From NCBI GenBank assembly GCA_944385405.1, contig CALWXB010000002.1:62001-126000 (forward strand): a stretch of DNA of 64,000 nt, given 5' to 3'. Origin of the DNA: an uncultured Oscillospiraceae bacterium (lineage in GTDB: Bacteria > Bacillota > Clostridia > Oscillospirales > Oscillospiraceae). Positions 48,772-58,987 of the stretch are shown piece after piece; the first letter of the stretch is position 1; each line of letters opens with the position of its first letter. Under the pieces are notes generated by a model, which was given only the letters and a program-made list of their open reading frames with translations, did not search any database and had not been told where the DNA came from. The translations under genes were made by a program, and so were the position numbers.

Positions 48772-49995
48772 ATGATCCGGAAGCTGCGGATGAAATTTGT
48801 GGCCGTGTGCATGCTGCTGGTGGTGGTGTTTCTCTCCGCCCTGTTCGGGCTGGTGTATTTTTCCGTGGAGCACAGCGTGGAGGCTCTGAGCCGACAGGTA
48901 CTGTACCGGGTGATCCAGGAGGAATCCTCCGGGGACGGCATCCGGCGGCCGGACATCGGCATCACCATCGGCGGTGACCGGGTGCTGCTGCCCTACTTTA
49001 CCGTGGAGCTGTGGGGCTCCAATGCCTACATCACCGGCGGGACCTATGCCAATCTGGAGGATACGCAGGCCCTGGCCGGCATCCTCAGCGCATGCCTCGC
49101 CCGGGAAGAACCGGAGGGTGTCCTGACCTCCTATCATATGCGTTATCTGCGGCAGGACAACGGTCTCTACCAGACCTTGGCCTTTGTGGACATCTCCATG
49201 GAGACCTCTGTACTGGGACGGCTGTTTCGTTCCTACTTGCTCATTGCCGCAGCAGCGGCATTGGTGTTTTTGGGCGTCTGCATCCTGCTGTCCCACTGGG
49301 CGGTATCTCCGGTGGAGCGGGCCTGGCGGCAGCAGCGCCAATTTCTCTCTGACGCCTCCCACGAACTCAAAACACCCCTTACCGTAATCCTCTCCAATGC
49401 GGAGATGCTGGGCTCCGCCGGTCTGGAGGACCGATCGGCCCGCTGGGCAGACAATATCCACTCCGAAGCCCAGCAGATGAAATCTCTGGTGGAGGAAATG
49501 CTGACACTGGCCCGGGCCGACAATATGACCCGCGCCCCGGTAATGGAGCCGGTACCGCTTTCCGAGGTAGCCATGGACTGTGCTCTGGCCTTTGAGCCGG
49601 TGGCCTTTGAAGCAGGCAAGCCTCTGGATTATGACCTCTGTGAGGACATCACCGTCCTGGGAGACCGGGACCGGCTGCGGCAGGTGGTGTCCATCCTGCT
49701 GGACAACGCCATCAAATACGGCGCTCCCGGCGGCACCATCCGCATGCAGCTGCAGAAAACAGACCGGCAGGCCCGGCTGACGGTGTCCAACCCCGGCGAG
49801 CCCATCCCGCCGGAACAGCTCTCTCACCTCTTTGAGCGGTTTTATCGGGTGGATGCCTCCCGGGGAGAGACCTCCGGCTTCGGTCTGGGGCTGGCCATCG
49901 CCGCCACCATCGCCCGGGAACACAAGGCTGCGCTGAAGGCCGAAAGTGACGTCGATTCCACCCGCTTCATCTTCACCATCCCCCTCAAGCGCTGA
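48772..49995 (+). CDS. sensor histidine kinase
   Basis: 407 aa. TM1 about residues 8-30 and TM2 about 148-170 flank a ~115-residue extracytoplasmic sensor. The short membrane-proximal linker leads to HisKA with phospho-His in SDASHELKTPLTVILSNAEM, then HATPase_c with N-box LLDNAIKYG and G-box SGFGLGLAIAATIARE. ATG 48772 after AAAGGAGG. Partner of the response regulator directly upstream; no HAMP is obvious. Confidence 0.95.
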   Translation: MIRKLRMKFVAVCMLLVVVFLSALFGLVYFSVEHSVEALSRQVLYRVIQEESSGDGIRRPDIGITIGGDRVLLPYFTVELWGSNAYITGGTYANLEDTQALAGILSACLAREEPEGVLTSYHMRYLRQDNGLYQTLAFVDISMETSVLGRLFRSYLLIAAAAALVFLGVCILLSHWAVSPVERAWRQQRQFLSDASHELKTPLTVILSNAEMLGSAGLEDRSARWADNIHSEAQQMKSLVEEMLTLARADNMTRAPVMEPVPLSEVAMDCALAFEPVAFEAGKPLDYDLCEDITVLGDRDRLRQVVSILLDNAIKYGAPGGTIRMQLQKTDRQARLTVSNPGEPIPPEQLSHLFERFYRVDASRGETSGFGLGLAIAATIAREHKAALKAESDVDSTRFIFTIPLKR

Positions 49996-50005
49996 CCGCA
50001 GAGAA

Positions 50006-50042
50006 ACCGCGCCCCGCTCCCATATTGGGAGCGGGGCGCGGT
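50006..50042. terminator. bidirectional terminator between the kinase and thioesterase genes
   Basis: ACCGCGCCCCGCTCCC / GGGAGCGGGGCGCGGT perfect 16-bp stem, loop ATATT. Confidence 0.88.
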
Positions 50043-50076
50043 CTGTTTTCCACAGGTGCATCTGTGTTTGGGGAGA

Positions 50077-50496
50077 TCAGCTCTCCTTGGTGACGCCGTC
50101 GCCAACGCAGAACATGGTGAACTCCGCCGTGGCCAGGAGACGGTCGTTGTCTCCGGTGATATCCACCGCCACCAGCACCGTGCTGCGGCCCCGGTGACGC
50201 ACCCGGGCGGTGGCATAGATCGTGCCGCTGCCCTGGTTTTTCAGAAAGTGAAAGGTACTGCTCTGGGTGACATAAAGCCGGCCATCGGTGTGGGCGGCGA
50301 TCCCGGCGGCATTGTCCGCCAGTGTGCACAGTGCGCCGCCGTGGACCATGCCGAAGGGATTCAGACTCTCCGGCCGGATCACCAGGCGGCATACTCCGTA
50401 ATCCCGGTCCACCTCCACCCGCTCGTTGAAATTGTGGTGCATGAAGGCGTTCATACCGTCCCGACGCAGCACATGTTCGTAAAGCTTCTCTTCCAT
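50077..50496 (-). CDS. PaaI-family hotdog thioesterase
   Basis: 139 aa single hotdog domain. NPFGMVHGGALCTLADNAAG has the catalytic Asp and oxyanion segment of the PaaI/YbgC-type acyl-CoA thioesterases; GTIYATARVRHRGRSTVLVA forms the central strands. Likely hydrolyses small aryl- or acyl-CoA esters. ATG at 50496; RBS AAAGGAG. The 15 or so bases between it and the preceding terminator leave it as a single-gene unit. Confidence 0.9.
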   Translation of the reverse strand: MEEKLYEHVLRRDGMNAFMHHNFNERVEVDRDYGVCRLVIRPESLNPFGMVHGGALCTLADNAAGIAAHTDGRLYVTQSSTFHFLKNQGSGTIYATARVRHRGRSTVLVAVDITGDNDRLLATAEFTMFCVGDGVTKES

Positions 50497-50596
50497 GAGG
50501 GACTCCTTTGCCTGTTACTTCCGGGCGCATCGGCGCCCATTAGCTGGTATTATATCACGGAACTGCTGTGCTTTCCACATTTTTTCCCGCCGCATC

Positions 50597-50648
50597 TTGA
50601 CATTTCCTTCTATATACATATAATGAACATATGAACAACTATTCATTT
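50597..50648 (+). promoter_or_regulatory. promoter and ArsR/CadC operator of the metal-efflux operon
   Basis: Consensus TTGACA (50597-50602), 16-nt spacer, TATAAT (50619-50624). Straddling the start point is ATGAACAACTATTCAT (about 50631-50646), a TGAA-N-TTCA-type imperfect palindrome like CadC/CzrA operators, preceded by another ATGAAC half-site. The adjoining sequence is notably AT-rich. Confidence 0.75.
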
Positions 50649-50663
50649 AATGGAGGAAACACC

Positions 50664-51026
50664 ATGGAAGACCGCTACAATGTAGAGTGCTGCGACTTCA
50701 TCCACGCCCATGAGGATATCGTGGAACAGGTGCGGCAGAGGATGCCGGGGGAGGACGCTCTGTACGATCTCACGGAGCTGTTTCGGATCTTTGGTGATTC
50801 CACCCGGGTGCGGATCCTGTATGTGCTGCTGGAGTCGGAGATGTGCGTGTGCGACCTGGCTATGCTGCTGGGCATGACCCAGTCCGCCATTTCCCACCAG
50901 CTGCGGGCCCTGAAGAACGCCCGTCTGGTCCGCTCCCGCCGGGAAGGGAAGACGGTGTTCTATGCATTGGCGGACGACCACGTGAAAACGATCCTGGATC
51001 AGGGCCTGGAGCACGTGGCGGAGTAG
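50664..51026 (+). CDS. cadC: ArsR family metal-sensing repressor (CadC-like)
   Basis: 120 aa. Winged helix with DSTRVRILYVLLESEM, MTQSAISHQLRALKNARLVR and SRREGKTVFYAL. Metal site of the CadC alpha3N kind: Cys61 and Cys63 (SEMCVCDLA) plus N-terminal Cys9/Cys10 (VECCDF), suited to Cd(II)/Pb(II)/Zn(II). An upstream ATG at 50631 lies within the operator; the ATG at 50664 follows GGAGGAAA and is chosen. It should release the operator on metal binding and induce the HMA protein and P-type ATPase genes. Confidence 0.92.
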   Translation: MEDRYNVECCDFIHAHEDIVEQVRQRMPGEDALYDLTELFRIFGDSTRVRILYVLLESEMCVCDLAMLLGMTQSAISHQLRALKNARLVRSRREGKTVFYALADDHVKTILDQGLEHVAE

Positions 51027-51087
51027 GAGATCCGGCGCTCCGGCGCCTTTCTCACCATATCCACATCTTTGAAAGGAGCGACTTGTG

Positions 51088-51306
51088 ATGAAAAAGCGTT
51101 TTTCCATGGAAAATCTGGACTGCGCCAACTGCGCGGCCAAAATGGAGGCGGCCATCCGCCGCATCGACGGCGTGGAGAGCGCCGTGGTGAGCTTCATGAC
51201 CCAGAAGCTCACCATCGAGGCGGACGAGGCCCGGTTCGAGGAGATCCTGGACCAGGCCGCCGCGGCCTGCCGCCGGGTGGATCCGGACTGTACCATCCGG
51301 CGGTAA
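51088..51306 (+). CDS. stand-alone heavy-metal-associated (HMA) domain protein
   Basis: 72-aa ferredoxin-like HMA domain with metal-binding CxxC in MENLDCANCAAKMEAAIRRI and VVSFMTQKLTIEADE. ATG at 51088 (GTG at 51085 in frame) after GAAAGGAG. The ATPase 12 nt downstream lacks the N-terminal HMA domain normally fused to CadA/ZntA, so this reads as the detached metal-binding domain or a metallochaperone for it. Confidence 0.92.
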   Translation: MKKRFSMENLDCANCAAKMEAAIRRIDGVESAVVSFMTQKLTIEADEARFEEILDQAAAACRRVDPDCTIRR

Positions 51307-51318
51307 GGGGGCGGTCTT

Positions 51319-53214
51319 ATGCATACCCTCTCTGCCCGGCAGCGGCGGACCCTGGCGCGTATCGCAGCGGCGGCGGTGCTGCTGACACTGCTGCACTGGG
51401 TCCCCGTTCCGGAATCATTTCCACTATGGACGCTGTATCTGATGCCGTATCTCATCATCGGCGGCGACGTGGTGCGCCGGGCCGTGGGAAACATTGCCCG
51501 GGGACAGGTATTTGATGAAAATTTTCTCATGACGCTGGCCACGGCAGGCGCTTTTTTCACGGCGGAATATGCAGAGGCGGTGTTCGTGATGCTCTTCTAC
51601 CAGGTGGGGGAGCTGTTTCAGAATATTGCGGTGGGCCGTTCCCGGGCCTCCATCGCCGCTCTGATGGACATCCGTCCCGACATCGCCCGTGTAGAGCGGA
51701 ACGGGACCGTGACGGAGGTGGACCCGGAGGACGTAACGGTAGGAGAGATCCTGGTGATCCGCCCTGGGGAGCGGGTGCCCCTGGATGGTGAAGTGCTGGA
51801 AGGCGAATCCTCTCTGGACACCGCCGCCCTTACCGGTGAATCTGTCCCCCGGGATGTGGGGCCGGGCGACGCGGTGATCAGCGGCTGCGTGAATCAGACG
51901 GGACTGCTGCGGGTAAAGACCACCAGACCCTGTGAGGAATCCACGGTTTCCCGCATCCTGGAGCTGGTGGAAAATGCCGGGGAGAAGAAGGCCTCCAGCG
52001 AACAGTTCATCACCCGTTTTGCCCGATACTATACGCCCTGCGTGGTGGTGGCTGCGGCGGCGCTGTTTCTGCTGCCTACACTGATCCTGGCCATGGTCCC
52101 GCAGGCGCCCGGGTTCCTGGCGGGCACCTCTTGGCGCGATTGGCTCCACCGGGCCCTGGTGTTCCTGGTGGTGTCCTGTCCCTGCGCCCTGGTGATCTCC
52201 GTGCCGCTGAGCTTTTTCGGGGGCATCGGCGGTGCCGGACGGCGGGGCATCCTCATCAAGGGCGGTACATATCTGGAAGCCCTGTCCCACGCGGATACAG
52301 TGGTCTTCGACAAGACGGGCACCCTCACCCAGGGGACCTTTGCCGTGACGGAGATCTGTCCTGCTCCCGGCTTTGACCGTGAGACGCTTTCCGATCTGGC
52401 CGCGCAGGCGGAACAGCACTCCAGCCATCCCATCGCCCAGTCCCTGCGGGCAGCGTCTCCCGCGCCGCTGGATCCCACCCGGATCACAGCAGTGGAGGAG
52501 ACCGCCGGCAGCGGTGTATGCGTCCGCATGGACGGACGGCAGGTATGCGTGGGCAGCCGCCGTCTGATGGAGCGGGAGGGCGTGACGGTCCCGCCCGTGG
52601 AGGGTACGGCAGTGCATGTGGCCGTGGACGGTGTCTATGCCGGATATCTGATGCTCTCCGACCTGCCCCGGCCCGACGCTGCGGAATCCATCCAGGCGCT
52701 GAAGGCCCAGGGCGTGCGGCGGGTGGTGATGCTCACCGGAGACGCTCCGGAGGCTGCCGCCCGCATGGCCCGCCAGGTGGGCGTGGACGAGGTGCGGGCC
52801 CAGCTGCTGCCTCAGGACAAGGTAGCGGAGCTGGAAACACTGCTGTCCTCCCGACCTGCCGGCGGGCGGACAGTGTACGTGGGCGACGGCATCAACGATG
52901 CCCCGGTGCTCAGCCGGGCAGACGTGGGGATCGCTATGGGCGCCATGGGCTCCGACGCCGCCATCGAGGCAGCGGATATCGTACTGATGGACGACCGCCT
53001 CTCCAAGCTTCCGGAGGCCATGGCCATTGCCCGGCGGACCATGTCCGTGGTGCGCCAGAACATCTGGTTTGCGCTGGGCGTGAAGCTTGGTGTGCTGGTG
53101 CTGGGCGCACTGGGCATGGCGTCTATGTGGGCGGCAGTATTTGCCGACGTAGGCGTGGCCTTTCTGGCGATCCTGAACGCCATGCGGTGCCTGGGACCGG
53201 TGAAGCATCTGTAA
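51319..53214 (+). CDS. cadA: P1B-type heavy-metal ATPase (Cd/Zn/Pb exporter)
   Basis: 631 aa. TM metal site CPCALV (VSCPCALVISVPLSFFGG), actuator TGES (ALTGESVPRDV), phosphorylation DKTGTLT, nucleotide domain HP motif SSHPIAQS, hinge GDGINDAPVLSRADVGIAMG. The last TM helices carry a conserved KLGVLVLGALG region typical of group P1B-2 (Zn/Cd/Pb). It starts with a short N-terminus directly at TM1, with no fused HMA. ATG 51319, 12 nt after the HMA gene. Terminator at 53222-53256. Confidence 0.94.
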   Translation: MHTLSARQRRTLARIAAAAVLLTLLHWVPVPESFPLWTLYLMPYLIIGGDVVRRAVGNIARGQVFDENFLMTLATAGAFFTAEYAEAVFVMLFYQVGELFQNIAVGRSRASIAALMDIRPDIARVERNGTVTEVDPEDVTVGEILVIRPGERVPLDGEVLEGESSLDTAALTGESVPRDVGPGDAVISGCVNQTGLLRVKTTRPCEESTVSRILELVENAGEKKASSEQFITRFARYYTPCVVVAAAALFLLPTLILAMVPQAPGFLAGTSWRDWLHRALVFLVVSCPCALVISVPLSFFGGIGGAGRRGILIKGGTYLEALSHADTVVFDKTGTLTQGTFAVTEICPAPGFDRETLSDLAAQAEQHSSHPIAQSLRAASPAPLDPTRITAVEETAGSGVCVRMDGRQVCVGSRRLMEREGVTVPPVEGTAVHVAVDGVYAGYLMLSDLPRPDAAESIQALKAQGVRRVVMLTGDAPEAAARMARQVGVDEVRAQLLPQDKVAELETLLSSRPAGGRTVYVGDGINDAPVLSRADVGIAMGAMGSDAAIEAADIVLMDDRLSKLPEAMAIARRTMSVVRQNIWFALGVKLGVLVLGALGMASMWAAVFADVGVAFLAILNAMRCLGPVKHL

Positions 53215-53221
53215 AACGCCG

Positions 53222-53256
53222 AAAGGCGCGCTGGTTTTCCAGCGCGCCTTTTGATT
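53222..53256. terminator. terminator of the metal-efflux operon and nadE
   Basis: AAAGGCGCGCTGG / CCAGCGCGCCTTT stem with TTTT loop, followed by TGATTTT. Confidence 0.88.
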
Positions 53257-53263
53257 TTATCTC

Positions 53264-55180
53264 TTAGTCCAGCGTCTCCAGCTCCCGCTGCCACACCGTC
53301 CACTGGGCATCAGACGGCATCCGCCAGTCGCCGCGGGGGGAGAGGGCCACGGAGCCTACCTTGGGCCCGTCGGGGACGCAGTTGCGCTTGAACTGCTGGG
53401 TGAAGAAGCGGCGGTAGAAGATTTTCAGCCACTTCAGGATGACGTCCCGGCTGTACTGCTTGCCCAGGGCGTATACCGCCAGGCGGTAGACCTTCCGGGG
53501 AGAGAAGCCCCAGCGGAGCATGTAGTACAGGAAGAAGTCGTGGAGCTCATAGGGCCCCACCAGATCCTCCGTCCGCTGGCTGATCTTGCCCTGAACGGCG
53601 GGCAGCAGCTCCGGGGAAACGGGGGTGTCCAGAATGTCCTCCAGCACGTCGTGGAGGGCTTCGTCCTTTTCTGCGTTGTCCCGGGCCAGATACCCCACCA
53701 GATACCGCACCAGCGTCTTGGGGATGGAGGCGTTGACGGCGTACATGCTCATATGATCGCCGTTGTAGGTGCACCAGCCCAGGGCCAGCTCGGAGAGGTC
53801 TCCGGTGCCGATGACGATTCCGCCGCTCTGGTTGGCGATGTCCATGAGCACCTGGGTGCGCTCCCGGGCCTGGGCATTCTCATAGGTGACGGAGTGATCC
53901 TCCGGATCGTGGCCGATGTCCTTGAAATGGGTCCGGACGCTGGCGGCGATGTCCACGGTGCGCAGCGTGGCCCCCAGCTTCTCCGCCAGGACCACGGCAT
54001 TGTTCCGCGTGCGGTCCGTGGTGCCGAAGCAGGGCATGGTAACGGCCACGATGTCCGTCATGGGCCGGTCCAGCATCTTCATGGCAAGACCGGTGATCAG
54101 CACCGCCAATGTGGAATCCAGTCCCCCGGAGAGGCCCACCACCGCCGTTTTGGCCCCGGTGTGGGCCAGGCGCTGCTTGAGACCCAGGGAGGCGATGAGC
54201 AGGATCTCCCGGCACCGGGCATCCCGGTCCTCCTTGCCCTCCGGCACGAAGGGCTGGGGCGCCACATAACGGGTGAGCTTGGTGGGGGAGAGGGTGAGTG
54301 AAAAGCCGGTGTACGCCTTCTGCTCTTCCGGCTGGGAAAACGCCTGGGTGCGGCGGCGCTCATAGCAGAGCTTCTGCACGTCCACCTGGGAAATCAGCAG
54401 TCCATTTTCATACCGCTGTTCACCCAGCAGCGTCCCGTTTTCCGCAATGAGCTGATGTGCGCCGAATACCAGGTCAGAGGTGGATTCTCCCTCTCCGGCG
54501 CTGGCATAGAGATAGCCGCACAGGAGCTTTGCCGACTGCATGGACACCAGCTGACGGCGGTAATCCGCCTTGCCCAGTGCCTCGTTGCTGGCGGAGAGGT
54601 TGCAGATCACCGTGGCTCCCGCCCGGGCCATGGCCACGGACGGCGGGTCCGGGGCCCACAGGTCCTCGCAGATCTCAAAGCCCAGGGTCAGCCCGGGCAC
54701 CGTCTCACAGGAGAAAACCTGCCCGGCGCCGAAGGGCACCGCCTCCTGGCTGCAGAAGGTGATGTAATCATCTTCCTGCGGTGCAGGCGCAAATTGCCGT
54801 TTCTCGTAAAATTCGCCGTAATTGGGCAGATGGGTTTTGGGGACCACCCCCAAAACATGTCCGCTCTGGATAATGACAGCACAATTATACAATAAGTTGT
54901 CTTTTCGCACCGGCATGCCCACCGCGGTGACCACCTCCAGATTCCGGGTGGCATCCAGAACCGTGGAAAGAGCCTGCTCCGCACCGCGCAGCAGTGCCTC
55001 CTGAAAGAAAAGATCCCCGCAGGTGTAGCCCGTCAGTCCCAGCTCCGGCAGCACCAGCACCTTGGCTCCCGCCTGCTCGGCGGCGCGCATCATGGTGAAG
55101 GTCTGCTCGGCGTTATAATCGCAGTCCGCCAAGCGCAGCTTGGGGGTCCCGCAGGCGACAGAGATAAAACCGTCCTTCAT
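53264..55180 (-). CDS. nadE: glutamine-dependent NAD+ synthetase
   Basis: 638-aa two-domain enzyme. The N-terminal nitrilase-type glutaminase carries Glu in LPELGLTGYTCGD, Lys in VVPKTHLPNYGEFYEKR and Cys in LGFEICEDLWAPD. The C-terminal ATP-dependent synthetase has the P-loop VVGLSGGLDSTLAVL and IGTGDLSELALGWCTYNGDH. Converts deamido-NAD to NAD using Gln nitrogen. ATG 55180 after AGGAGGT; the longer in-frame reading upstream is rejected. A terminator upstream (55263-55291) makes it independent of rnhA. Confidence 0.96.
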   Translation of the reverse strand: MKDGFISVACGTPKLRLADCDYNAEQTFTMMRAAEQAGAKVLVLPELGLTGYTCGDLFFQEALLRGAEQALSTVLDATRNLEVVTAVGMPVRKDNLLYNCAVIIQSGHVLGVVPKTHLPNYGEFYEKRQFAPAPQEDDYITFCSQEAVPFGAGQVFSCETVPGLTLGFEICEDLWAPDPPSVAMARAGATVICNLSASNEALGKADYRRQLVSMQSAKLLCGYLYASAGEGESTSDLVFGAHQLIAENGTLLGEQRYENGLLISQVDVQKLCYERRRTQAFSQPEEQKAYTGFSLTLSPTKLTRYVAPQPFVPEGKEDRDARCREILLIASLGLKQRLAHTGAKTAVVGLSGGLDSTLAVLITGLAMKMLDRPMTDIVAVTMPCFGTTDRTRNNAVVLAEKLGATLRTVDIAASVRTHFKDIGHDPEDHSVTYENAQARERTQVLMDIANQSGGIVIGTGDLSELALGWCTYNGDHMSMYAVNASIPKTLVRYLVGYLARDNAEKDEALHDVLEDILDTPVSPELLPAVQGKISQRTEDLVGPYELHDFFLYYMLRWGFSPRKVYRLAVYALGKQYSRDVILKWLKIFYRRFFTQQFKRNCVPDGPKVGSVALSPRGDWRMPSDAQWTVWQRELETLD

Positions 55181-55262
55181 TTGCTGATACCTCCTGATGA
55201 CGATATGGAATCTTACGGCTATTTTACACCGCTTCCTCCCGGTTGACAAGAAATCCACGCAC

Positions 55263-55291
55263 AAAAAGGACCGCCGTCGGCGGTCCTTTTT
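55263..55291. terminator. terminator between rnhA and nadE
   Basis: AAAAAGGACCGCC / GGCGGTCCTTTTT perfect 13-bp stem with GTC loop. Confidence 0.88.
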
Positions 55292-55317
55292 GCTGTGTGT
55301 GTTTTAGGAGGGAGAAA

Positions 55318-55434
55318 ATGCATCGGGTTGGGAGGACCCTTTGCTTGAGTATAAGATACCCAATAATCTTTACCGAATTATGTGTTTCTTATGAACAGTT
55401 TGTAAATGTTCCGGTCGTTCTCCCTGATTTTTGA
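55318..55434 (+). CDS. possible 38-aa small protein in an AT-rich gap (doubtful)
   Basis: In the 307-bp gap 55181-55487, an ATG at 55318 follows GGAGGGAGAAA, a good RBS, and opens 38 codons (MHRVGRTLCLSIRYPIIFTE...). Base composition is clearly AT-richer than the neighbours and no promoter is evident; a terminator stem precedes it. It may be foreign or degraded DNA rather than a gene. Nothing else is seen in the gap. Confidence 0.25.
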   Translation: MHRVGRTLCLSIRYPIIFTELCVSYEQFVNVPVVLPDF

Positions 55435-55487
55435 AAAATCCGCTCTCCCTCAGCGGCGGCGTTTTCCACAATGCCCGGGAAAACGCC

Positions 55488-55925
55488 TTATTTGTACTTC
55501 TGGCTCTCCGCCACCGCCAGCTCATCGCAGCGGTTGTTGTATTCATTTTCCGCGTGTCCCTTCACCCAGTGACAGCGCAGCGTGTGGATCTCACAAAGGT
55601 CCAGCAGCCGCTGCCACAGGTCCGGGTTCAGCGCAGGCTTTTTGTCCGACTTCACCCAGCCCCGCTTTTGCCATCCCTTAGCCCAGCCCTTCTCCAGGGC
55701 GTCGATGACATACTTGGAGTCGGACCACAGCTCCACCGTGCAGGGCTCCTTCAAAAGCTCCAGGGCGGAGATGACAGCGGTGAGCTCCATGCGGTTGTTG
55801 GTAGTGTGGGCCTCGCCGCCGGAGAGCTCCCGGCGGTGCTGTCCGTACATCAGGATGGCGCCCCAGCCTCCCGGTCCGGGATTGCCGGAGCAGGCGCCGT
55901 CGGTATAGATGGTCACGGTTTTCAT
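55488..55925 (-). CDS. rnhA: ribonuclease HI
   Basis: 145 aa. Degrades RNA in RNA-DNA hybrids. The catalytic DEDD set is visible: Asp in [16 protein letters not shown], Glu in [13 protein letters not shown], Asp in [16 protein letters not shown] and the C-terminal Asp in [18 protein letters not shown] is the conserved His loop. ATG at 55925 follows GGAGGGAGCAAGC and overlaps the stop of a small upstream ORF (ATGA). Confidence 0.96.
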   Translation of the reverse strand: MKTVTIYTDGACSGNPGPGGWGAILMYGQHRRELSGGEAHTTNNRMELTAVISALELLKEPCTVELWSDSKYVIDALEKGWAKGWQKRGWVKSDKKPALNPDLWQRLLDLCEIHTLRCHWVKGHAENEYNNRCDELAVAESQKYK

Positions 55926-56059
55926 GTGCTTGCTCCCTCCGACGGCGCCTGCATGTCCGTCGCCGCCAGTTGCCCCGCCAGAGGCGAGGCGGCGGGACAT
56001 CCCATTCCGGCACGGCGTGCCGTGATGCCGTCGGTATAGATGGTGACTGTTTTCAACAT
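55922..56059 (-). CDS. 45-aa ORF repeating the RNase HI N-terminus, coupled to rnhA
   Basis: Starts [11 protein letters not shown], matching the first ten residues of RNase HI ([10 protein letters not shown]), over about 30 near-identical bases. It then diverges ([18 protein letters not shown]...) with no RNase H motifs. ATG at 56059 follows AAAGGACG; the TGA at 55922-55924 overlaps the rnhA ATG. It is either a fragment left by a partial tandem duplication or an upstream ORF that now couples rnhA translation. Confidence 0.5.
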   Translation of the reverse strand: MLKTVTIYTDGITARRAGMGCPAASPLAGQLAATDMQAPSEGAST

Positions 56060-56090
56060 GGTTCGTCCTTTTGTGGGAAAATTGACGGCA

Positions 56091-56438
56091 TCACAGATCC
56101 CGGAGGATCTCCTGCCGCTTTTGTTCATACTCCTCCCGGGTGATGAGGCTGCGGTCGTAGAGGCTGCGCAGTTCCTGGAGCCGCTCCTCCGCAGAGGAGG
56201 GACGGTCCGTGTCCTCCGCGTCCTCGATGCGGATCTCCGGCCCGGCGTAGCCTTTGCCGAAGGCGCAGTAGCCGTTGTAGGCGGTGATGCCGATGGCCAT
56301 CAGCGTCCAAAGGATACCAAAAGGACCAAAGGTGGGAATGGCCATCGTCACGCCGATGATCACGAAGATCAGTCCAAACATCATTCCAAAGGCGCCGGCG
56401 GCTTTACTGGGCCGATAAGTCACCCGTTTCCGTCTCAT
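56091..56438 (-). CDS. small membrane protein with C-terminal SHOCT domain
   Basis: 115 aa. Two TM helices (about residues 13-58: GAFGMMFGLIFVIIGVTMAI and ILWTLMAIGITAYNGYCAF), an acidic linker, and a C-terminal SHOCT motif (ERLQELRSLYDRSLITREEY...QEILRDL). SHOCT is an oligomerisation/tethering helix pair found on many proteins of unknown role. ATG 56438 with AAGGAGGG, 12 nt after gyrA, so probably in the gyrase transcript. Confidence 0.88.
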   Translation of the reverse strand: MRRKRVTYRPSKAAGAFGMMFGLIFVIIGVTMAIPTFGPFGILWTLMAIGITAYNGYCAFGKGYAGPEIRIEDAEDTDRPSSAEERLQELRSLYDRSLITREEYEQKRQEILRDL

Positions 56439-56450
56439 GACGCGCCCTCC

Positions 56451-58946
<2,496 letters not shown>

Positions 58947-58987
58947 AGATCAAACAGCCTTTCTTTTTTCCGCAGCGGACATCCATC

